From Pseudobutyrivibrio sp. (GTDB lineage Bacteria; Bacillota; Clostridia; Lachnospirales; Lachnospiraceae): a stretch of DNA of 5,502 nucleotides. Both the position numbers and the translations under genes were made by a program. The DNA lies in the NCBI GenBank assembly GCA_017557715.1, contig JAFYYE010000395.1, forward strand, positions 1-5,502, read 5' to 3'. The notes beneath the pieces are model-generated. The model searched no databases and was not told where the DNA came from. It saw nothing but the letters and a program-made list of their open reading frames with translations. Below are positions 1-5,502 of the stretch, piece by piece. Positions within the stretch are counted from its first letter, which is position 1. Each line of letters opens with the position of its first letter.

Positions 1-45
1 CTAAAAAACACCTTGACTATTTATATATAGAATTGTATATTAATG

Positions 46-75
46 GACAGTGGCATTCGCCACTGTCTTTTTTGT
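46..75 (+). terminator. Intrinsic terminator of the gene upstream of the window
   Basis: A perfect 9-bp stem, GACAGTGGC (46-54) and GCCACTGTC (59-67), closes a 4-base ATTC loop and is followed at once by a T-rich run. It has the form of a Rho-independent terminator. It isolates recA from whatever lies upstream, whose end cannot be identified in the 45 bases available. Confidence 0.9.
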
Positions 76-107
76 TTTTTATTTCTATTTTTTATCCCAT
101 TTTTTTG

Positions 108-136
108 TTGACAAGTAATACCTATTTCACTATTAT
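108..136 (+). promoter_or_regulatory. Sigma-A promoter of recA-recX
   Basis: The -35 is a perfect TTGACA (108-113), the spacer is exactly 17 bases, and the -10 is TATTAT (131-136), one mismatch from TATAAT. Transcription would start near 143, giving a leader of about 40 bases. The LexA operator lies just downstream of the -10, so LexA would block promoter clearance. Confidence 0.85.
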
Positions 137-149
137 TATATTAAAGAAA

Positions 150-163
150 CGAACAATTGTTCC
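150..163. promoter_or_regulatory. LexA (DinR-type) SOS operator
   Basis: CGAACAATTGTTCC matches 13 of 14 positions of the Gram-positive SOS box consensus CGAACRNRYGTTYC, and its core GAACAATTGTTC (151-162) is a perfect 12-base palindrome. It lies between the predicted start of transcription and the recA ribosome binding site (GGAGG, 168-172). By established knowledge of the Bacillus/Clostridium SOS response, LexA bound here represses recA-recX until DNA damage triggers LexA self-cleavage. Confidence 0.88.
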
Positions 164-181
164 GAACGGAGGTTTTATAAA

Positions 182-1237
182 ATGGCAAATGAAGATAAGC
201 TTAGAGCGTTAGACGCGGCAATTTCTCAGATTGAAAAGCAATACGGTAAGGGCTCAGTTATGAAGCTTGGCGAGGGCGCTAATATTCAGGTAGAGACTGT
301 TCCTACAGGTTCTATAAGCTTAGATATAGCACTTGGTCAGGGCGGTTTCCCTAAAGGCCGTATTATTGAAATATATGGACCAGAGTCATCTGGTAAGACT
401 ACACTTGCGCTCCATGCAGTAGCAGAGGTTCAGAAGGCAGGCGGTATCGCAGGTTTCATCGATGCGGAGCACGCACTTGATCCTAAGTATGCAAAAGCAA
501 TTGGTGTTAATATTGATGATTTATACATTTCTCAGCCAGATAATGGCGAGCAGGCTCTTGAGATTACAGAGACTATGGTTCGTTCAGGTGCTTTAGATAT
601 CATCGTAGTGGATTCGGTTGCAGCACTTGTTCCAAAGGCTGAAATTGATGGCGACATGGGAGATTCACACGTAGGTCTTCATGCTCGTCTTATGTCTCAG
701 GCTATGAGAAAGCTTACAGGTATTGTTGCAAAGACAAACTGTGTTGTAATCTTTATCAATCAGCTTCGTGAGAAGGTTGGCGTTATGTTTGGTAACCCTG
801 AGACTACTACAGGTGGACGTGCACTTAAGTTCTATGCATCAGTTCGTATTGATGTTCGCCGTATCGAAGCTTTAAAGCAGAACGGTGAGGTCATCGGTAA
901 CAGAACACGTGCTAAAATTGTAAAGAATAAGGTAGCACCTCCATTCAGAGAGGCTGAATTTGATATTATGTTCGGTGAGGGTATTTCTCGCGAGGGAGAT
1001 ATTCTTGATGTAGCTACTAACCTTGATATCATTCAGAAGTCTGGTGCATGGTATGCATATCTTGGAGAAAAGATTGGCCAGGGTCGTGAGAATGCAAAGG
1101 CTTATTTAAAGCAGAATCCAGAGGTTTGCGAGGAAATTGCTGGTGCTATTCGCGATTACTATGCTGAGTCTGACGAGAGCGAAGTAGGTTTGGTTGGTGG
1201 AGAAAAGGAAGATATCCCTACAGAGGTTATTGAATAA
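182..1237 (+). CDS. recA: Recombinase RecA
   Basis: RecA forms a filament on single-stranded DNA. It drives ATP-dependent homologous pairing and strand exchange, and it is the co-protease that triggers LexA cleavage. The 351-residue length is full for the family (E. coli 353). Visible landmarks, in near E. coli register, are the Walker A GPESSGKTT (66-74), catalytic Glu96 in DAEHALD, the Walker B strand ending in Asp144, Gln194 in FINQLR, and the DNA-binding L2 loop starting GNPETTTGG (204-212). The C-terminal tail after about 328 is acidic, as is usual; it restrains RecA activity. ATG follows GGAGG (168-172) by 9 bases. The gene has its own promoter and SOS box and is followed after 2 bases by recX. 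Nothing is missing or odd, and there is no intein. Confidence 0.99.
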   Translation: MANEDKLRALDAAISQIEKQYGKGSVMKLGEGANIQVETVPTGSISLDIALGQGGFPKGRIIEIYGPESSGKTTLALHAVAEVQKAGGIAGFIDAEHALDPKYAKAIGVNIDDLYISQPDNGEQALEITETMVRSGALDIIVVDSVAALVPKAEIDGDMGDSHVGLHARLMSQAMRKLTGIVAKTNCVVIFINQLREKVGVMFGNPETTTGGRALKFYASVRIDVRRIEALKQNGEVIGNRTRAKIVKNKVAPPFREAEFDIMFGEGISREGDILDVATNLDIIQKSGAWYAYLGEKIGQGRENAKAYLKQNPEVCEEIAGAIRDYYAESDESEVGLVGGEKEDIPTEVIE

Positions 1238-1239
1238 TT

Positions 1240-1833
1240 ATGGAAATTATTTCTCTTGTTAAATTATCCAAGGGAAGAGCAAAAATCTGTCTCGATAACG
1301 GGGCAGATTTTGTTCTATATAAAAAAGAATATGAAAGCTACGGAATAAAGGAAGGTGTTGATTTGTCCTCTTTAGATTATGAGGAAATCTGCACTGAGAT
1401 TCTCGTTCCTAGATGTAAAAAGCGCGCACTTCATTTGTTAGAAAAGCAGGATCGTTCTGAAAAAAATCTTAGAGATAAGCTTAAGGAGGGCGGCTATCCA
1501 TCTGAAATTATAGATATTGCTATAGATTATATAAACGATTATGGCTATTTAGATGATGCTCGAATGGCAGCTAGTCATATACGTTTCTATCAGGAATCTC
1601 GCAGTAAAAATCGCCTCCGTCAGGATTTGATGGGGAAGGGGATTTCTTCAGAAATAATAGAGCGTGTTCTTGATGAGGAGTATACAGCTGATGAGCAGGA
1701 TTTAATAAAAAAAATCTTGGATAAGAAGGGGTATGATATTGAAAGTGTTACATACGAGGATAAAGGGAAAATGTACCGTTTCTTAGCTGGAAGAGGCTTT
1801 TCATCTGAGTCCATAAGTCGTGCTTTAAGCTAA
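1240..1833 (+). CDS. recX: RecA regulatory protein RecX
   Basis: RecX binds in the groove of RecA filaments and modulates them, usually limiting extension and strand exchange. The 197-residue protein has the family's helical repeats. The first runs from about residue 60 to 100, with the ALHLLEKQDRSEKNL segment. The second runs from about 103 to 145, with the signature GYLDDARMA. The third runs from about 150 to 197. The first 55 residues form a beta-rich extension typical of Firmicute RecX. ATG lies 2 bases after the recA stop and the only nearby Shine-Dalgarno-like sequence (AGAGG, 1222-1226) is weak and distant, so translation is probably coupled to recA. It should share recA's LexA control. 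Identity rests on motif, length and position; sequence in this family is poorly conserved, but the context is decisive. Confidence 0.93.
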   Translation: MEIISLVKLSKGRAKICLDNGADFVLYKKEYESYGIKEGVDLSSLDYEEICTEILVPRCKKRALHLLEKQDRSEKNLRDKLKEGGYPSEIIDIAIDYINDYGYLDDARMAASHIRFYQESRSKNRLRQDLMGKGISSEIIERVLDEEYTADEQDLIKKILDKKGYDIESVTYEDKGKMYRFLAGRGFSSESISRALS

Positions 1834-1888
1834 AATTAAGGGCTTGTTTAATTATTATACACAGGCACAATATATAGTATACATTCTC

Positions 1889-1917
1889 TTGACATAAGCC
1901 CACTATAAAGTTAAACT
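1889..1917 (+). promoter_or_regulatory. Candidate sigma-A promoter for rny
   Basis: A perfect TTGACA (1889-1894) is followed after 17 bases by TAAACT (1912-1917), which matches only 4 of 6 positions of the -10 consensus. It is the best promoter candidate in the 168-base recX-rny gap and would give a leader of about 80 bases. The weak -10 leaves it uncertain; read-through from recA-recX could also supply transcripts, since no convincing intrinsic terminator follows recX. Confidence 0.5.
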
Positions 1918-1987
1918 AATTGTGTTGAAGTTTATAAATGAGAGCAAAATAGCTTTTATTTTATATTCAAAATTAGAAAATTAAATT

Positions 1988-2001
1988 AAGGAGGTGCTCC
2001 T
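1988..2001 (+). promoter_or_regulatory. rny ribosome binding site within a small hairpin
   Basis: AAGGAGGTG (1988-1996) is an almost full complement of the 16S rRNA 3' end, with GGAGG 7 bases before the GTG at 2002. It fixes the start codon. The same bases form a 5-bp stem, AGGAG (1989-1993) with CTCCT (1997-2001), around a 3-base loop, so the site can be folded away. Confidence 0.85.
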
Positions 2002-3552
2002 GTGAACGCAGTAACGATTATTATTCTTATCGTTGCAGTTGCGGTAGCAGTTGTTGTCACTCTCTTTGCAGCAAACAAATATCATGAGACTCAGGGGAAG
2101 AACAAAGTTGGTTCCGCTGAAGAAAAGGCTCGTGAGATTATTGATGAGGCTGTAAAGAGTGCGGAAGCCAAGAAGAGAGAGGCTATGCTCGAGGCAAAGG
2201 AAGATGCCATGAGACAGAAGAACGATCTCGATAAGGAAATCCGTGAGCGCCGAGCAGAAATTCAGCGTAGCGAACATAGAATTTCTCAAAAGGAAGATAA
2301 CCTTGAGAAAAAGCTTGAAGCAGTAGAGAAAAGAGAAGCTGAATTTGCTCGTCAGGAACAGCAGCTTAACAAGCAGCGAGAAGAGGTTGCAAAGCTTAAT
2401 CAGCAGCGTGTGCAGGAACTAGAGAGAATCTCAGGACTTACCTCCGAACAAGCAAAAGAACAACTTTTAAAATCTGTAGAAGAAGACGTCAAATTAGACG
2501 CAGCAAAGCTTATTAAGGAAAGTCTTACTCAGGCTAAGGACGAAGCTGAGAAGAAGGCGCGTGAAATCGTTGTTAGCGCTATTCAGAAGTGCTCAGCAGA
2601 TCACGTAGCTGAGACTACTATTTCAGTAGTTCAGCTTCCAAACGATGAGATGAAGGGTCGTATCATTGGTCGTGAGGGTAGAAATATCCGCACACTTGAG
2701 ACAATGACAGGCGTAGAGCTTATCATTGATGATACTCCAGAGGCAGTTATTTTATCTGCTTTTGATCCAGTTAGACGTGAGATTGCACGTATAGCGTTGG
2801 AAAAGCTTATTGTGGATGGTCGTATTCATCCAGCTAGAATTGAAGAGACTGTTGAAAAGGCTAAGAAAGAAGTAGAACAGCAGATTCGTGAGGAAGGCGA
2901 TGCAGCCGCTCTCGAGGTCGGCGTTCAGGGTATTCATCCAGAACTTCTTAGATTACTTGGAAAGATGAAATTCAGAACTAGCTACGGTCAGAATGTTCTT
3001 AAGCATTCTATCGAAGTTGCTCAGTTATCAGGACTTCTTGCCGCAGAGCTTGGTCTTGATGTTAGAGTAGCTAAGCGTGCTGGTTTACTCCATGATATTG
3101 GAAAGGCAGTAGATAGAGAGCAAGAGGGTACACACGTACAGCTCGGCGCAGATCTTTGTCGTAAGTACAAAGAGTCTCAGACAGTTGTAAATGCTGTTGA
3201 GGCACATCATGGCGATGTAGAGCCAGAGACACTTATAGCTTGTATCGTTCAGGCGGCTGATACAATCAGTGCCGCTCGTCCAGGTGCTCGTAGAGAGGCC
3301 ATGGAGACATACACAAACAGATTAAAAGAACTTGAGGAAATTTCAAACAGTTTTAAGGGTGTTGAAAAATCTTTTGCTATTCAAGCAGGTAGAGAGATTC
3401 GAATCATGGTGGTTCCTGAACAGGTTACAGATGCCGATATGGTCATCATGGCGAGGGATATTTCAAAGCAGATTGAGAATCAGCTTGAGTATCCAGGACA
3501 GATTAAAGTTAATGTGATTCGTGAGTCACGAGTTACAGATTACGCGAAGTAA
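2002..3552 (+). CDS. rny: Ribonuclease Y (membrane-anchored endoribonuclease)
   Basis: RNase Y starts bulk mRNA decay and some RNA processing in Firmicutes by endonucleolytic cleavage at the membrane. The 516-residue length is normal (about 520). The order of parts is one N-terminal membrane helix (about 4-24), then a long charged coiled coil (about 35-195). Next is a KH RNA-binding domain (about 205-270) with GRIIGREGRNIR, its GxxG loop being GREG 223-226. An HD phosphohydrolase domain (about 330-430) follows, then a C-terminal RNase Y domain. The HD metal ligands are visible as His335 (LKHS), His364-Asp365 (LLHDIGKA), His402-His403 (AHHGD) and Asp420. The start is GTG, supported by the strong Shine-Dalgarno at 1988-1996; the hydrophobic anchor begins straight after it. 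The position after recA-recX is common in Clostridia. All catalytic residues are intact. Confidence 0.98.
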   Translation: MNAVTIIILIVAVAVAVVVTLFAANKYHETQGKNKVGSAEEKAREIIDEAVKSAEAKKREAMLEAKEDAMRQKNDLDKEIRERRAEIQRSEHRISQKEDNLEKKLEAVEKREAEFARQEQQLNKQREEVAKLNQQRVQELERISGLTSEQAKEQLLKSVEEDVKLDAAKLIKESLTQAKDEAEKKAREIVVSAIQKCSADHVAETTISVVQLPNDEMKGRIIGREGRNIRTLETMTGVELIIDDTPEAVILSAFDPVRREIARIALEKLIVDGRIHPARIEETVEKAKKEVEQQIREEGDAAALEVGVQGIHPELLRLLGKMKFRTSYGQNVLKHSIEVAQLSGLLAAELGLDVRVAKRAGLLHDIGKAVDREQEGTHVQLGADLCRKYKESQTVVNAVEAHHGDVEPETLIACIVQAADTISAARPGARREAMETYTNRLKELEEISNSFKGVEKSFAIQAGREIRIMVVPEQVTDADMVIMARDISKQIENQLEYPGQIKVNVIRESRVTDYAK

Positions 3553-3559
3553 TTACTGG

Positions 3560-3587
3560 GCGGCTGGTTTATTCCAGCCGCTTTTTT
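3560..3587 (+). terminator. Intrinsic terminator of rny
   Basis: A perfect GC-rich 8-bp stem, GCGGCTGG (3560-3567) and CCAGCCGC (3574-3581), closes a 6-base loop and is followed by six T residues. It begins 7 bases after the rny stop and should end the rny transcript efficiently. Confidence 0.95.
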
Positions 3588-3591
3588 AATT

Positions 3592-3688
3592 GGCTTCCCC
3601 TTGAGGGTTGCTAGGCTCCAGTGTAGCCTGTTTAGCAACGACCGAGCCGGGAGGTGAGAAAAGCTGTCAGCGGAGCTGACTGATGAGG
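3592..3688. repeat. Palindromic intergenic element, probable REP/MITE-type repeat with an internal insert
   Basis: This GC-richer block lies between the rny terminator and the Nudix gene and has three hairpins. The first is CCC (3598-3600) / GGG (3605-3607) around TTGA. The second is GTTGCTA (3607-3613) / TAGCAAC (3633-3639) with inner GGCT/AGCC (3614-3617, 3625-3628). The third is a perfect GTCAGC (3666-3671) / GCTGAC (3675-3680) around GGA, followed by TGATGAGG. From memory, GCTTCCCCTTGAGGGG-AAG joined to a GTCAGC-GCTGAC hairpin and GATGAGG is a dispersed element common between genes of gut Clostridia. Here both ends are present, but about 50 bases separate them. It has no coding potential that I can see. 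A structured leader RNA for the Nudix gene is the alternative reading. Confidence 0.5.
3607..3639 (+). other. Inserted stem-loop within the intergenic element
   Basis: A 7-bp outer stem (3607-3613 with 3633-3639), a 4-bp inner stem (3614-3617 with 3625-3628), a 7-base loop and a 4-base bulge on the 3' side are read directly from sequence. GGCTC (3614-3618) can instead pair with GAGCC (3644-3648), so two exclusive folds exist. There is no T run behind it, so it is not an intrinsic terminator. Confidence 0.6.
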
Positions 3689-3717
3689 TATCATATCTTT
3701 ATAAGGAGAATAGCTTA

Positions 3718-4260
3718 ATGAAAGAGATAAAACGAATAGATAGAAAATTGGTTCATAGTGGTTCTATTCTTGATTTCTATGAGGACACTATGCTTCTGCC
3801 AAATGGTAAAACAGAAAAATGGGATTTTATAAGTCATCGTATGGGTGCAGCCTGCGTACTTGCTGTAAAGCCGGATGGTAAAATTTTGATGGTAAGACAA
3901 TATAGAAATGCGTTGAATCGAGAAACACTTGAGATTCCTGCAGGAAAGAGAGATTCTGTAAATGAGGATACAGCTATTTGTGCTGCAAGAGAATTAGAAG
4001 AAGAAACAGGTTATCGCGCTGGTAAGTTAGAAAAGCTATTATCACTTAAATCAACAGTAGCTTTTTGCGATGAATTAATAGATGTTTACCTTGCTACAAA
4101 TCTTGAAAAAGTTGGAGAGCAGAATCTTGATGAATCTGAGGAAATAGATATAGAGGCTTGGGAATTAAAAGATCTTTTAGAGATGTGTTATTCTGGAAAG
4201 CTTCAGGATGCAAAAACAGTTGCGGCGATAATGGCATATGCTGTTAAAACCATCAACTAA
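3718..4260 (+). CDS. Nudix hydrolase, ADP-ribose pyrophosphatase-like
   Basis: Nudix enzymes of this type cleave the pyrophosphate of nucleoside diphosphate sugars, typically ADP-ribose to AMP and ribose 5-phosphate, in the cytosol with Mg2+ or Mn2+. The 180-residue length fits the NudF/YqkG group, as do MVRQYRNAL (58-66) and LEIPAGK (71-77). The Nudix box spans Gly76 to Tyr99 with the metal-binding core RELEEETGY (91-99); further glutamates at 139-142 could supply the catalytic base. Two departures stand out: six residues instead of five lie between Gly76 and Glu83, and the usual SPGF segment is TVAF (113-116), which loses the proline linked to ADP-ribose specificity. ATG follows AAGGAG (3703-3708) by 9 bases. 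Terminators on both sides make it monocistronic, but I find no good promoter. The Nudix fold is certain; the substrate is not. Confidence 0.93.
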   Translation: MKEIKRIDRKLVHSGSILDFYEDTMLLPNGKTEKWDFISHRMGAACVLAVKPDGKILMVRQYRNALNRETLEIPAGKRDSVNEDTAICAARELEEETGYRAGKLEKLLSLKSTVAFCDELIDVYLATNLEKVGEQNLDESEEIDIEAWELKDLLEMCYSGKLQDAKTVAAIMAYAVKTIN

Positions 4261-4291
4261 TGGTTTATCTGAATTAATAATTTGTTTATAG

Positions 4292-4325
4292 AGATTGAAG
4301 ACTTTTGTTTTCAATCTTTTTTTTT
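4292..4325 (+). terminator. Intrinsic terminator of the Nudix gene
   Basis: An 11-bp stem with one G-U pair, AGATTGAAGAC (4292-4302) and GTTTTCAATCT (4307-4317), closes a TTTT loop and runs into nine T residues (4317-4325). It is a textbook Rho-independent terminator 31 bases after the stop codon. Confidence 0.93.
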
Positions 4326-4443
4326 CGTGATTTCTCGGGATTTATTAAATATTCTATGAGCATTATAACAATATAAATACCATAAAAAACTCTAATAGTT
4401 CATGGATTGCATTGGAATAAGTACAACATACCGTTACAGAACC

Positions 4444-4452
4444 TGATATAAT
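4444..4452 (+). promoter_or_regulatory. Extended -10 promoter for the receptor gene
   Basis: TGATATAAT gives a perfect TATAAT (4447-4452) with the TG of an extended -10. The upstream -35 region is poor (ACAACA at 4423-4428 with an 18-base spacer matches 3 of 6), as is usual for this class. It would give a leader of about 70 bases, containing a small inverted repeat GTGTT (4461-4465) / AACAC (4475-4479). I see no sigma-D (TAAA, then GCCGATAT) motif with proper spacing. The rest of 4326-4440 is AT-rich with nothing I can name. Confidence 0.6.
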
Positions 4453-4529
4453 TTCAATTCGTGTTCACAAAAATAACACAGCTTTAATTTTTGTTTTTGG
4501 TTTATCGCTTTATGGATTCGGAGGTAAGA

Positions 4530-5502
4530 ATGAAAAAGAAAAAGAAGTCGTTGTTTTCTAGTGTAAAGACAAAGCTTATTATTGCAATGGTTGCTTTAGC
4601 AGGTATACCACTTTTGGTATCAACTTCTGTTAATTATTTTGCAGCTACAAAGCAATCAACTTTTGCAGCTAAGGAGCAGAATGAATGGTCTGCTTGGTAC
4701 TTACAGGCAGCGTTAAATACTATTTTTGCTGAAGGTGAAGCTGCATTAAATACTATTGCTGCTTCTCAGGATACAGTAGATTATCTTGTTAATCAAGAAA
4801 ATGCAGACGCTGTTAAGTATCAGATGCAGTACATTAATTCTAAGATTAATGATGGAAATGAAATTACCCTTGTAAATACTCAGGGGCAGATGGTTCTTAG
4901 AAGTGATAATAAGGATCTTACTGATGTGTCATCTAGAGATTATTTCCAGGGTGCCATGAAGGGCTCAACAACTGCTTCTTCGGTAATGGTTAGTACTTCT
5001 ACAGGTGTTAGAAGCATTTGTCTTGCCGTTCCTGTATTCCAGCCAAATACAAAAAATGTTATTGGTGTATTATACAGAAGCTATGATTTAGCACAGCTTC
5101 ATGATGTTTTAGTAGATGCAGGTGGTTCATGCTTTATTGTTGATAAGAACGGAACTATTGCCGCTGCTTCTTATATGGAAATATCAGCTGATGACGAAAC
5201 AATCGTTATTAGTGATGTACCATTTTTAACTTCAGACAAGCAAGATGGTACATTTGAAAGTAATGCAATGGGTGATTTAAACTATACATCTTATGTAAAA
5301 GAGCCAATTACAGGTTATACAGTATGTATGGATGTTCCTGTAAATGAGGTGCTTTATGCAGCACGTATGAGTGCCATTACATCTAATATATTAGGTTTAA
5401 TTCTTATTTTAGTTGGTGGTATTGTTGCTTTCTTCATTGCTGTTAGCTTTACAAAGCCTATCCTTGCAGTTAATGATTCACTTTCAGCGCTTGCAGATGG
5501 TA
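4530..5502 (+). CDS. dCache-HAMP membrane receptor, probable methyl-accepting chemotaxis protein (3' end missing)
   Basis: The open frame runs from ATG at 4530 off the window after 324 codons, with no stop. GGAGG (4520-4524) lies 5 bases before the ATG. A lysine-rich cytoplasmic start (MKKKKKS) leads into a first membrane helix (about 16-38). An outside domain of about 240 residues follows, then a second membrane helix (about 284-306) and FTKPILAVNDSLSALADG (307-324), which starts a HAMP domain. The outside domain has the double-Cache pattern: a long N-terminal helix, SSRDYFQGAMKG (134-145), and a second sheet region with CFIVDKNGTIAAAS (201-214). Such proteins sense small ligands outside the cell and signal through CheA-CheW. 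The signalling domain lies beyond the window, so a histidine kinase or diguanylate cyclase with the same sensor cannot be excluded. The R-x-Y-F differs from the R-x-W-Y of the standard amino-acid-binding motif, so the ligand is unknown. Confidence 0.8.
   Translation, partial: MKKKKKSLFSSVKTKLIIAMVALAGIPLLVSTSVNYFAATKQSTFAAKEQNEWSAWYLQAALNTIFAEGEAALNTIAASQDTVDYLVNQENADAVKYQMQYINSKINDGNEITLVNTQGQMVLRSDNKDLTDVSSRDYFQGAMKGSTTASSVMVSTSTGVRSICLAVPVFQPNTKNVIGVLYRSYDLAQLHDVLVDAGGSCFIVDKNGTIAAASYMEISADDETIVISDVPFLTSDKQDGTFESNAMGDLNYTSYVKEPITGYTVCMDVPVNEVLYAARMSAITSNILGLILILVGGIVAFFIAVSFTKPILAVNDSLSALADG

Noticed and set aside
1..30. End of an upstream coding region (in one frame a short open stretch ends with TAG at 28-30)
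   Set aside because: Nine codons are too few to tell coding from chance; no product can be named.
1620..2289. Minus-strand open frames across recX and the start of rny
   Set aside because: They lie fully opposite clear genes or cover a promoter region, lack ribosome binding sites and resemble no family; they are shadows of the + strand genes.
3332..3517. Short + strand open frame inside the end of rny
   Set aside because: It is out of frame within a well-conserved coding region, with no start signal of its own.
3592..3654. Cyclic di-GMP-II or HDV-like pseudoknot RNA
   Set aside because: The GACCG joint and pairing order are suggestive, but the conserved stretch after the first P1 strand is too short for c-di-GMP-II, and no P4 hairpin or catalytic joint sits where HDV-like ribozymes need it.
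3659..3688. Hammerhead ribozyme suggested by GAAA and CTGATGA
   Set aside because: CTGATGA is not followed by a strand that pairs with the bases before GAAA, so stem II is missing in every permutation I tried.
3605..3688. Fluoride riboswitch suggested by a hairpin followed by CTGATGA
   Set aside because: The GGNGATGG segment, the matching loop-1 pseudoknot partner and the TAAAC joint are absent.
3676..3705. Promoter for the Nudix gene (CTGACT, 18 bases, TATAAG)
   Set aside because: It would start transcription only about 6 bases before the ATG, downstream of the ribosome binding site; match quality is also low.

Overview
The window is an ordinary-looking chromosomal stretch from a low-GC Firmicute. 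It most resembles a motile Lachnospiraceae (Butyrivibrio, Pseudobutyrivibrio or Roseburia type). That placement rests on the recA-recX-rny order, the protein sequences, the strong GGAGG ribosome binding sites, the Gram-positive SOS box, and a dispersed-repeat-like palindrome. It is an inference from memory of these families, not a database result. All genes are on the + strand.

Layout: 1-67 is the tail of an upstream unit ending in an intrinsic terminator. 108-163 holds a good sigma-A promoter and a LexA operator in front of recA (182-1237). recX (1240-1833) starts 2 bases after the recA stop, so the recombinase and its modulator form an SOS operon. After a 168-base gap with no convincing terminator comes rny (2002-3552), encoding the membrane-anchored endoribonuclease RNase Y. 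It starts at GTG behind a perfect Shine-Dalgarno that can fold into a small hairpin. A strong terminator follows at 3560-3587.

3592-3688 is a palindrome-rich non-coding element. Its two ends look like a REP/MITE-type element common between genes in gut Clostridia, and its middle holds a separate hairpin. It precedes a single Nudix hydrolase gene (3718-4260) of the ADP-ribose pyrophosphatase type, which ends in its own terminator (4292-4325). The last part is a promoter region with an extended -10, followed by the first 324 codons of a membrane receptor (dCache-type sensor, two membrane helices, start of HAMP). This is most likely a methyl-accepting chemotaxis protein and runs off the window.

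The genes are separate housekeeping units (SOS recombination, mRNA decay, nucleotide-sugar clean-up, signal sensing) rather than one system. I see no clear evidence for an undescribed multi-gene system. The most unusual items are the composite element at 3592-3688, the non-canonical Nudix box with loss of the usual ADP-ribose proline, and the possible masking of the rny ribosome binding site.
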